Below, piece by piece: positions 46,814 through 54,918 of a stretch of 64,000 nucleotides of DNA (within the stretch, counting starts at the first letter, position 1; each line of letters starts with the position of its first letter). Location of the stretch: the NCBI GenBank assembly GCA_025928545.1, contig JAICJH010000023.1:23206-87205 (forward strand), read 5' to 3'. The position numbers and the translations under genes are program-made. The DNA comes from Bryobacteraceae bacterium (GTDB lineage: Bacteria; Acidobacteriota; Terriglobia; Bryobacterales; Bryobacteraceae). The notes beneath the pieces were generated by a model. The model saw only the letters and a program-made list of their open reading frames with translations. It was not told the DNA's origin and did not search any database.

Positions 46814-47224
46814 ATGGCGCAAAACAGTTTGGGAGATCTGGAACAGCAGGTCATGGAGTTTCTTTGGCGCAACGGGCCAGCCACTGGTGACGTGGTGCGT
46901 GCGGCGGTCAGCAAAGATCGTTCCCTGACCGATTCCACCATCCGGACCGTGCTCCGCCGTCTCGAGGCCAAGCAGTACGTGAAGCACGAAATGGACGGGC
47001 GGCAGTTCATTTACTCCAGTTCCCGCGAGCCTCGCAAGGTGGCTGCCGAAGCCGTGCGCAGCGCGCTGCGGAACTTCTGCAGCGGCTCGCTCGAAGAACT
47101 GCTGACCGGCATGGTGGATCATCGCGTGGTCGATAGCACCGAACTCAGGCGTCTCGCCGAAAAGATCGAGACGCTGGAAAAAGCGCGGAATTCTTCGGAT
47201 AAATCAAAAGGGAGGAAATCATGA
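46814..47224 (+). CDS. BlaI/MecI/CopY-family repressor
   Basis: A 136-residue winged-helix repressor. It contains LGDLEQQVMEFLWRNGPATG, then LTDSTIRTVLRRLEAKQYV (recognition helix region) and the wing DGRQFIYSS. The C-terminal dimerisation part is present. In the bla and mec systems, such a repressor is cleaved by the partner membrane protease when a ligand is sensed. A GAGG ribosome site precedes the ATG. The 3' end overlaps the M56 gene by 4 nt (ATGA), a sign of tight coupling. Confidence 0.93.
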   Translation: MAQNSLGDLEQQVMEFLWRNGPATGDVVRAAVSKDRSLTDSTIRTVLRRLEAKQYVKHEMDGRQFIYSSSREPRKVAAEAVRSALRNFCSGSLEELLTGMVDHRVVDSTELRRLAEKIETLEKARNSSDKSKGRKS

Positions 47225-49314
47225 GTTGGCAATCGCAGATGATCGCGCTCCTTACCGCGTCCTTAGTGCGGCCCCTTATTCTGGCCGCTGCGGCGTGGCT
47301 GATTCTTCGCATTCTGAAAGTCCGGCACCCGGCTTCGCATCATGCGGTCTGGTCGGCGGTGTTAATTGGCATGCTGTTATTGCCGGTAGCAAGCGTGATC
47401 GCGCCCCATTGGAAACTGCCGGTGGTGCCGGCCAGACTCACCCGGCTTTCATATCGGCTGCGGCGCGTGATCGCGCCGCATTGGAAAGTACCCCTGGCGC
47501 CCCGCCGCGAAGACGCCGCGATGCTGACCGCGGCGGGGACGAACAATACGACGTACGATTTTTCCGGGTTAGTCCCGGACGCCGCTCAATCGGCCATCGA
47601 CGCACCACTGCCGCACGCGAAGGCTTTTGACTGGCCCGCCCCTGGGACGATACTGCTGTGGTGTTACCTCGCCGGAGCGCTGGTCATGGCGGCTTACCGG
47701 GTAACGGGCTGGATGATGCTGGCGCGCGTCGTGGCCAGGTCAAAGACGCTCCGTTGGCGGAAACTGCGCGAATCTTCCGACGTAGTGACACCTGTCACGG
47801 TAGGCGTTCTGCGGCCATCGGTTGTTCTTCCCGCAGGATGGCTGAATTGGGATCCAGGCACCAGGCGCGCCGTTCTCGCCCATGAATTCGCGCATATCCG
47901 CCGCGGCGACATGTGGATTTCGTTCCTCACCCGGCTGGCGAAATGCCTGTACTGGTTTCATCCGCTGGCGTGGTGGGTCTCGCGGCAGATCGCGGATCTG
48001 TCCGAACTCTCGTGCGACGCGGTCGTCCTGGAAAGAAATGGCGATCCAGGCGGCTACTCCCGAATCCTGCTCGGCTTCGCGGAGACCGTGAATGCCGCGG
48101 GCTATCGCGCAGCACTCCCGGGGCTGGGAATGGCGTCCCGCTCCGGCATGGGGCGCCGCATCGATCAGGTTTTTGAACTCGCGGGCGGTAATCTGCGCAA
48201 ACTCTCCCGTCCAAAGATTGCCCTGGCGTTAATGGGATTACCCGTCATCTGCGTCGCCGCGACAGTGGGGCTGACCGGGCAGTCCCCGCACCGGGCATTA
48301 CCTATGAGCCCTCCCGCTTTGAATCCCCCTCAGCCTGTTCTGCTCGCGCAATCGCAGCGGCCTGCCGCGAAGTCTCCAAATGCCCCTCAGCCGAAACTCC
48401 CGGCGCGGCCGAAATTCGACGTCGTCTCCGTGAAGCGCTGCAATCCCAATGGACTCCCGGGCCCTTCCAGCGGCGAAGGTGGCGGACGCGGGACTGGTCC
48501 TCAATACTCGCCCGGCAGGATCAGAATGCAATGCATGACGGTCGGCGCTATGATGAACGCCGCTTATCTCGGCCAACTGGGGGAGGGCGAGGGACTCCTC
48601 AATTACATGCCGTCGATCGGCGACGACAACTGGCTCAGGAAAGCGCCCGGCTGGGTGAACTCGGATTTATACACGGTCGAGGGAAAAACGGACAACCCGG
48701 CAGCGAAGGGGGCCAATGGCAAGGGGCTGAACGACGCGGACAAAATGCTGGAGCGAATGCTTCAGGTGGCGCTGGAAGATCGTTTTCAACTGAAGCTCCA
48801 TCAGGAGACGCAGGAGGTCCCGATGTATAACCTGACCGTTGCGAAGGGCGGCCTCAAGCTGAAACCCATGGCGCCAGGCGGTTGCAGTGCGCCTGATCCC
48901 GCGCGGATGCCGGCGGCGAGGGGGATCTTCATCACAGGAAACTGGTCTCCCGAGGGCAAGACGATGCCATGCATGATCGTGCTGCACACGGCGGGTCCGG
49001 ATTGGGCCATCGATGCCGGGGGGCAGACGCCCGGCAATCTTGTCGGGATGCTGGCCAAGACCCTGGACCGTAATGTCTTCGATAAAACCGGGGTCACTGA
49101 CTTGTACACGTTCCATCTGAAATTTGCCCACGACGGATCGACGCCAGGGAATCTTCCGCCGGCGATGACGGAGAGGATGTTTCCCCGCGCCGATGTTCCT
49201 TCAGGCCCGTCGATATTCACAGCGCTCGAACAGGTGGGCCTGAAACTGGAGCCGACGAAGGGGCCGCAGGGACACTACGTTATCGATCACGTCGAGCGCC
49301 CGTCGGAAAACTGA
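47221..49314 (+). CDS. M56 (BlaR1-like) membrane protease fused to a DUF3738 domain
   Basis: A 697-residue protein. Several hydrophobic helices (about 8-30, 38-58, 135-155) frame a zinc protease site: HEFAH at 221-225 (HEXXH) inside AVLAHEFAHIRRGD; a further membrane helix is at about 335-355. A Pro-rich linker leads to a DUF3738 domain (about 398-697), starting FDVVSVKRC, with LEDRFQLKLHQETQE and a Cys pair, ending VERPSEN. In BlaR1 the outer domain is a penicillin-binding sensor; here DUF3738 is in its place. A small internal duplication of GVIAPHWK-like segments lies at 47395 and 47467. It overlaps blaI by 4 nt. Confidence 0.92.
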   Translation: MSWQSQMIALLTASLVRPLILAAAAWLILRILKVRHPASHHAVWSAVLIGMLLLPVASVIAPHWKLPVVPARLTRLSYRLRRVIAPHWKVPLAPRREDAAMLTAAGTNNTTYDFSGLVPDAAQSAIDAPLPHAKAFDWPAPGTILLWCYLAGALVMAAYRVTGWMMLARVVARSKTLRWRKLRESSDVVTPVTVGVLRPSVVLPAGWLNWDPGTRRAVLAHEFAHIRRGDMWISFLTRLAKCLYWFHPLAWWVSRQIADLSELSCDAVVLERNGDPGGYSRILLGFAETVNAAGYRAALPGLGMASRSGMGRRIDQVFELAGGNLRKLSRPKIALALMGLPVICVAATVGLTGQSPHRALPMSPPALNPPQPVLLAQSQRPAAKSPNAPQPKLPARPKFDVVSVKRCNPNGLPGPSSGEGGGRGTGPQYSPGRIRMQCMTVGAMMNAAYLGQLGEGEGLLNYMPSIGDDNWLRKAPGWVNSDLYTVEGKTDNPAAKGANGKGLNDADKMLERMLQVALEDRFQLKLHQETQEVPMYNLTVAKGGLKLKPMAPGGCSAPDPARMPAARGIFITGNWSPEGKTMPCMIVLHTAGPDWAIDAGGQTPGNLVGMLAKTLDRNVFDKTGVTDLYTFHLKFAHDGSTPGNLPPAMTERMFPRADVPSGPSIFTALEQVGLKLEPTKGPQGHYVIDHVERPSEN

Positions 49315-49783
49315 CATGGCCGCGGTTCGGAACACGGAACGTTGCGTTTAATGCCGTTATCGTTTGCTTTTCCCGATTAATTCGTTCCGTGCGCTCATCT
49401 CACACGTGAGCCCGGCGCGCTCATTCCGCGGCGGGCCGCACCCAATAAAACGCCGATTCCGGCGCATTATTTGAACTGGACCGCCGCGTGCCAGGCAGAA
49501 TCGGGCTTGCCCGCCTGACGAAAAAACGTCCGCGTTTCGTCATATTACAAAACCGGGTGGGGAACAATTCGGTCGATGCCGGAGTCCACGACAGAGACCG
49601 GGAGGAACTTAATAGAAGAACTGCATTCAAGACCTGCAACAAAAAGGAACTAAACGCCGCGTGCGCGGGCAATACCTTGGGACGAATTCCGTTGGATTCT
49701 GATCGTACTAATGTATTAGGATGTATGTAACCGCCGGCCCGCTTGCGGGCGTCTTACGATCAATAAAAGGTTGGGGAGGAACG
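49315..49783. other. Intergenic region after the M56-DUF3738 gene
   Basis: No clear gene is seen in these 469 nt. A long-armed inverted repeat (CACGGAACG at 49333-49341 and CGTTCCGTG at 49383-49391, 41-nt spacer) sits just after the M56 stop. A dyad CTCAC-AC-GTGAG lies at 49399-49410 and CGCCG-ATTC-CGGCG at 49451-49464 (a T-run follows it only on the minus strand). Near the next gene, TTGGAT (49692-49697) and TATTAG (49714-49719), with a 16-nt spacer, could be its promoter; the palindrome CTAATGTATTAG (49708-49719) covers the -10. A GGAGGA site at 49775-49780 precedes the next start. Confidence 0.4.
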
Positions 49784-51490
49784 ATGCGAATACTTGGTTA
49801 CCTGGGGTTGTTAACGGGAATAGCGGTCGGCGCTTTCGGCCAGCCGGCCCCCGCGCCTAAGTTCGAAATTGCCGACGTCCACGTCAGCCCAAAAGCTCCC
49901 AACCCGTTTGTCCGGGTCACGCCGCCACGTAACGGCCGTTACGAAATCCATAACGCCACCATGGTGGATCTCGTCCGCACTGCGTACGATTTCGATGCCG
50001 ACAAAGTTCTCGGCGGACCGCATTGGCTGGAGATGGACCGTTTCGACATCCTCGCCAAACTCCCCGCAGGTACTCCCTCGGTGTCGGGCGACACCGGCTC
50101 CGGCAATGCCGCGCCGCCCAATGCCACACCCGAAGCGTTGAAACCAATGCTTCAGGCATTGCTCGCCGATCGCTTCAAACTGGTCGTCCACAAGGAATCC
50201 CGCCCGCTGCCAACGTACGCTCTCATGGCCGGCAAGAAACCGCAGTTAAAAGAAGCCGATGGCGCGGGCGATACCGGTTGCCGGATGCAGACATCGTCCT
50301 CCGCGCCCACTGACGGCGGCCCCCGCACGATGATCGCGCTGAACGGAAGTGGCCCAATCGTTCTGGGTCCCGGCATGACAATCCAGTACAACTGCCGCAA
50401 CATGACCATGGAAGCTTTCGCTGCCGGCCTGCGTACTATGTTAGGCGCGAACGTCGGAAATAATCCGGTGATGGATAAGACCAATCTGGCCGGCCGCTGG
50501 AACTTCGACGTGAAGTGGTCGCTTCAGCTCAACGGCGGCCCCGCGGGCGACACGACCGAACGGATTTCGGTTTTTGATGCCGTCGAAAAACAACTCGGAC
50601 TCAAACTGGAACAGCAGCCGGTATCGACGCCCGTGATGGTCGTCGACAGCGTAAACGAAGTTCCGTCGCCAAATCCACCGGGTGTAGCCGAGGCTCTCCC
50701 CGTCATCCCGACGGCCACCACCTTTGAAGTGGCGGACATCAAGCCGACTGACCCGGATTACAAGGGCGGCAACATGCGAACTCAAAACGGACGTGTGACA
50801 GCGCAGGGAATGCCGATGCAAAGCCTTCTCCGGCAGGCGTTTCAAGGCATTGGCGGGATGATGGGCGGGAGCGACGCGATCGCCGGAATTCCGAAATGGA
50901 CGGAATCGGCCCGCTTCGATATAAACGCCAAGGCGCCGGCAGACACCCCCACCGATTTCAATTCGACCGGTCCCATGTTGCGCGCTTTGCTCGAAGACAG
51001 GTTTAAGCTCAAAACCCATACTGAAGATCGGCCGGTCAATGCTTACACACTGGTGGCAGCCAAGCCGAAGATGAAAAAGGCCGACCCGGCCAGCCGCACC
51101 CACTGTATCCAGTCCAACGCGCCGGCCGGGTCGCCGCCCGGCACCCAGGTACTGACTTGCCAAAACATTACAATGGAACAGTTTGCCGATCGGCTTCGCG
51201 GGATGGATCAGGCGCTGAACTGGCCGGTCCTTGACAAGACAGGGATCGACGGCGGCTGGGATTTTGTCCTGACCTACGGACGTGGCGGCCTCGCCGGGCC
51301 GGCTGGCGGCGGCAGGGGCGGGGAAGGCGGCCCGGCTCCATCCGAAACCGCGATGGCATCGGATCCGAGCGGCACTCTGACGATCTTCGAGGCTGTGGAA
51401 AAACAGCTTGGCTTGAAGCTCGAAATGCAGAAGCGGCCGATGCCGATCATCGTCATCGACCATCTGGAGGAAAAACCGACCGAAAACTGA
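49784..51490 (+). CDS. Secreted protein with two tandem DUF3738 domains
   Basis: A 568-residue exported protein. Signal peptide to about residue 20, then domain 1 (about 25-285, KFEIADVHVS to the QLGLKLEQQPVSTPVMVVDSV segment) and domain 2 (about 305-568, TFEVADIKPTD to IDHLEEKPTEN). Each half has the family landmarks: a start FEVAD, a block L-x-D-R-F-K-L-x-x-H-x-E-x-R, a two-cysteine insert and the ending K-L-x-L-x-x. Domain 1 lacks the P-[ST]-E-N end, which is present only at the true C-terminus. Function unknown. A GGAGGA site precedes the ATG by 3 nt; a longer frame starts at 49721 and adds no signal peptide. Confidence 0.9.
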   Translation: MRILGYLGLLTGIAVGAFGQPAPAPKFEIADVHVSPKAPNPFVRVTPPRNGRYEIHNATMVDLVRTAYDFDADKVLGGPHWLEMDRFDILAKLPAGTPSVSGDTGSGNAAPPNATPEALKPMLQALLADRFKLVVHKESRPLPTYALMAGKKPQLKEADGAGDTGCRMQTSSSAPTDGGPRTMIALNGSGPIVLGPGMTIQYNCRNMTMEAFAAGLRTMLGANVGNNPVMDKTNLAGRWNFDVKWSLQLNGGPAGDTTERISVFDAVEKQLGLKLEQQPVSTPVMVVDSVNEVPSPNPPGVAEALPVIPTATTFEVADIKPTDPDYKGGNMRTQNGRVTAQGMPMQSLLRQAFQGIGGMMGGSDAIAGIPKWTESARFDINAKAPADTPTDFNSTGPMLRALLEDRFKLKTHTEDRPVNAYTLVAAKPKMKKADPASRTHCIQSNAPAGSPPGTQVLTCQNITMEQFADRLRGMDQALNWPVLDKTGIDGGWDFVLTYGRGGLAGPAGGGRGGEGGPAPSETAMASDPSGTLTIFEAVEKQLGLKLEMQKRPMPIIVIDHLEEKPTEN

Positions 51491-51794
51491 CCGAAATCGT
51501 ATTGCGGCGGGGGTAAACCGCGATGCGCGTCGGACGTATTACAGCTATACAGGGTTTTCTGTAACGAATCGGGTCCTGAGCGGTCTTAACTGTAAGAAAA
51601 CCGGGTGGAAACACGCTCACGCCCAATTCTGAAGAAAAACTGAAAGAGATGCTACACAAAACAGTACTGGAGTCGTCAAACCCTTAAACTGGGAACATAT
51701 TGTTTGCCATCATCGTTAGTTGAGAGGTACGGCATCCGCGGCCGATGCCATTCGGATCCGGGGCGCAGCAACACACAGGGCTTTCAGGGAGTTC
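51491..51794. other. Intergenic region before the TonB-dependent receptor gene
   Basis: 304 nt without a recognisable gene. An inverted repeat GGTTTTCT (51553-51560) / AGAAAACC (51595-51602) with a 34-nt spacer follows the DUF3738 gene; the spacer contains two TGTAA-like words. It may be a transcription stop or a regulatory site. The receptor's start at 51795 has AGGGAG-like bases just upstream. Confidence 0.35.
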
Positions 51795-54700
51795 ATGCAA
51801 TTGAAAAAATACATAAGATATATCGCAACAGCGTGCCTGGCCATGCTTCCTCTGCTCGCCGCCGAATATCGCGGTCAGGTGAAATTCAGCGGTCTGCCGC
51901 TGCCTGGAGCGACCGTCACCGCCACACAGGGCGATAAAAAGTTCAGCGCAGTCAGCGATCAGCAGGGTAACTGGGTGTTTCCCGATCTGCCGGAAGGAAC
52001 CTGGCAGCTCGAAGTCAACATGCTCGGCTTCACCTCGGTTAAACAGGAGGCCACCCCCGGGTCGGGTTTACCGGGCCCCGCTTTTGAGCTGAAAATGCTT
52101 CCCCTGGATCAGATTCAGGCCACGGTTCAGCCGGCCTCCCCTGCCACACCCGCGCCAACCGCAACTCCGGCTCAGACGACATCGAATGCAGCCCCGGCTG
52201 CCGCGCCTCCTGTTCCTTCCATCGCTTCAGCGAAGCCCCCCACGGGCAAGAACGGCGCCCCGGTCGTCGGCCCTGCCACTGCCTTTCAGCGTACGGATCT
52301 GAAAAGCTCAGCCAGCGCGCCTGCTGCCGATGCCGGTCCGCCACCCGAAGTCACCAGCGAACTGAATCAGCGAGCAGCTGACGCCAACCTGATTAATGGC
52401 AGCGCCCAAAACGGCGCCGCGTCGCCGTTTGCGCAAAGCCCGGCTTTCGGCAACAATCGCAAAGGCGGTCCGCGCCTCTACACGTACTCGCTCACGCTCA
52501 CCGACAGCAATTCCGCCCTCAACGCCGCGCCCTACTCTCTCAACGGCCAGCAGACGGTGAAGCCGCCGACGAACAATCTGACGGGCGGCTTCAATTTCGG
52601 CGGTCCTATCAAGATTCCGCATTTGATTCAGCGCAATGGCCCGCAGTTCAGTGTGAACTATTCCCGCACTGACAATCGCGGTTCCAACGTCAGCACGGAC
52701 CTGATGCCGACCGCCCTCGAGCGCGCCGGTAATTTCTCCCAGACGGTGAATGCTCTGGGTCAGCCGGTTCAGATCTTCGATCCCCTGAATAACCAGCCGT
52801 TCGCGGGCAATATTATTCCCGTCAGCCGTCTGAGCGGCGCCGCGCTTTCGTTGCTCCAGTATTATCCGCAGCCGAATTTCACCGGCGCCTACAACTATCA
52901 GGTGCCGCTCATCAACAACACCCACACCGACAACCTGCAGACGCGCATCAGCAAGAACTTCAAGCGCAAGAATTTCATTTCCGGCGTGTATGGCGTCAGC
53001 GATACCCGCAGCGACAACAACAGCCAGTTCAACTTTCTCGATCTGCGCCGCCAGCTCGGCATGCAGGCAACGGCCAGCTATCGCCGCACGTACACTCCGC
53101 GTTTCTACGGGACGTTTACTTACCAGTTCAGCCGGCAATCGATCCAGACGTTCCCGTTCTTCTCGAACAAGACGAACGTTTCCGGAGCTGCCGGAATCAC
53201 AGGCAACGACCAGCAACCCCTCGATTGGGGTCCCCCCTCACTCAGCTTTTCGCAGAGCGGTTTTTCCGGTCTGAGCGATGCCAATGCCTCGATTACTCAC
53301 AATCAATCCAGCATTTATAGCTACCTCGGGACATGGAATCACGGTCGCCACAACATCCAGTTCGGCGGCGATTTCCGCTGGCAGCAGTACAATACGTTCT
53401 CGCAGAACAATCCGCGCGGCCGGTTTACGTTTACCGGCGCCGCCGCCGGATACGATTTCGCCGACTTCCTGCTCGGGGTGCCCGACAACAGCGCCCTGGC
53501 GTTCGGCAACGCCGACAAATACCTTCGTTCCAAATCTCCCGACCTCTTTTTCCAGGACGATTGGAAAGTCAGCCCCGGTTTCTCCGTCACTTTAGGTTTC
53601 CGCTGGGAATATACGTCGCCGATTTACGAGAAGTATGGCCGCCTGGTCAACCTCGATGTGGCGCCCGGTTTCGCGGCGATCGCCCCGGTGGTCGGCAGCA
53701 GTCCAAAGGGACCATTATCCGGCGTGACGTATCCGTCTTCGCTGGTCCGTCCCGACAAGCATGAATTCCGGCCGCTGCCCGGTTTTGCCTGGCGGCCCTT
53801 CCCGGCGTCGTCCATGGTGGTGCGCGGCGGTTATGGCATTTCCTACAACACCGGCGTCTACAACAGCTTTGCGAATCAGATGGCGCAGCAGTCGCCGCTT
53901 TCGAAGACGCTTCAGCTCACCAACAGCAAAGCCACTCCGCTGAGCCTGGTGAACGGCTTCAATGCCCCCGCCAACGGCACAACGAACACAATTGCGGTCG
54001 ATCCGAATTTCAAGATCGGCTACGCACAGGTCTGGAACCTCTCAGTGCAGCGCGATATGCCCTTCTCCCTGGTCATGCAGGCCACTTACACCGGCAGCAA
54101 AGGGACGCACCAGATGCAGGAATTTGTGCCCAACACTTACCCGATCGGCGCCGTTAATCCCTGCCCAACCTGCCCTTCCACCTATACGTATTACACCTCC
54201 GGTGGAAACTCGACCCGCCAGGAAGGTTCGCTGAATGTTCGCCGTCGCCTTCATAACGGTTTCACAGCTTCCGTCCTTTACACGTATTCCAAATCTATCG
54301 ACGATGCCGCGCTAATCGGCGGCGGCACCGGTGGCTCGGTAGCACAGAACTGGCTCAATCTCGCTGCAGAGCGCGGGCCCTCTTCTTTTGATCAGAGGCA
54401 CAAGGCTACCATTCAGCTGCAATACACTTCCGGTATGGGCGTCGGCGGCGGAGCGCTTCTCACCGGCTGGCGCGGCAAAGTGTTGAAAGACTGGACTTTC
54501 GTCGACAACATCAACCTCGGCACCGGCCTTCCACTGACTCCGCTTTATCCAGGGACGCTCGGAAGCGTGTACGCCGGTAATCTTCGCGCGAGTTATACCG
54601 GGAAGGACCTTTACGCCGCCGCCCCCGGCGAATTTCTTAATTCGCTGGCTGTGTCCGCGCCGGCCTTTGGACAGTGGGGCAACGCCGGAATCGGTTCCAT

Positions 54701-54917
54701 CCGTGGCCCCGGCCAATTCTCGATGAACGGCTCCATGACCCGGGCTTTCAAACTCAATGACCGTTTTAATCTGAACCTCCAGATCAATGCCAACAATCCG
54801 TTGAATCACGTGGTCTTCAACTCCTGGCAAACTCTGGCCACCAGTCCGCAGTTCGGACTGCCTGTCAATCCCAACGGCATGCGAAGCGTGACGACCAATC
54901 TGAGGCTTACGTTCTGA
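51795..54917 (+). CDS. TonB-dependent outer membrane receptor (Oar-like)
   Basis: A 1040-residue outer membrane protein. Signal peptide to about residue 22, then a carboxypeptidase-regulatory-like domain (about 25-95, YRGQVKFSGLPLPGATVTATQ), a Pro/Ala/Thr-rich linker (about 105-185), and a long beta-barrel region with repeated aromatic-ending strands, ending TNLRLTF, with the terminal Phe that outer membrane barrels need for Bam assembly. Such receptors are abundant in Acidobacteria and import unknown substrates using TonB. The plug is not clearly delimited. The start MQLKKYIRYIATACL is chosen for its signal peptide. VWA gene follows 1 nt after the stop. Confidence 0.88.
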   Translation: MQLKKYIRYIATACLAMLPLLAAEYRGQVKFSGLPLPGATVTATQGDKKFSAVSDQQGNWVFPDLPEGTWQLEVNMLGFTSVKQEATPGSGLPGPAFELKMLPLDQIQATVQPASPATPAPTATPAQTTSNAAPAAAPPVPSIASAKPPTGKNGAPVVGPATAFQRTDLKSSASAPAADAGPPPEVTSELNQRAADANLINGSAQNGAASPFAQSPAFGNNRKGGPRLYTYSLTLTDSNSALNAAPYSLNGQQTVKPPTNNLTGGFNFGGPIKIPHLIQRNGPQFSVNYSRTDNRGSNVSTDLMPTALERAGNFSQTVNALGQPVQIFDPLNNQPFAGNIIPVSRLSGAALSLLQYYPQPNFTGAYNYQVPLINNTHTDNLQTRISKNFKRKNFISGVYGVSDTRSDNNSQFNFLDLRRQLGMQATASYRRTYTPRFYGTFTYQFSRQSIQTFPFFSNKTNVSGAAGITGNDQQPLDWGPPSLSFSQSGFSGLSDANASITHNQSSIYSYLGTWNHGRHNIQFGGDFRWQQYNTFSQNNPRGRFTFTGAAAGYDFADFLLGVPDNSALAFGNADKYLRSKSPDLFFQDDWKVSPGFSVTLGFRWEYTSPIYEKYGRLVNLDVAPGFAAIAPVVGSSPKGPLSGVTYPSSLVRPDKHEFRPLPGFAWRPFPASSMVVRGGYGISYNTGVYNSFANQMAQQSPLSKTLQLTNSKATPLSLVNGFNAPANGTTNTIAVDPNFKIGYAQVWNLSVQRDMPFSLVMQATYTGSKGTHQMQEFVPNTYPIGAVNPCPTCPSTYTYYTSGGNSTRQEGSLNVRRRLHNGFTASVLYTYSKSIDDAALIGGGTGGSVAQNWLNLAAERGPSSFDQRHKATIQLQYTSGMGVGGGALLTGWRGKVLKDWTFVDNINLGTGLPLTPLYPGTLGSVYAGNLRASYTGKDLYAAAPGEFLNSLAVSAPAFGQWGNAGIGSIRGPGQFSMNGSMTRAFKLNDRFNLNLQINANNPLNHVVFNSWQTLATSPQFGLPVNPNGMRSVTTNLRLTF

Positions 54918-54918
54918 T

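Noticed and set aside
50441..51463. A 340-codon open frame opposite the tandem DUF3738 gene
   Set aside because: No motif, Arg/His rich, and the plus-strand gene has both domains intact.
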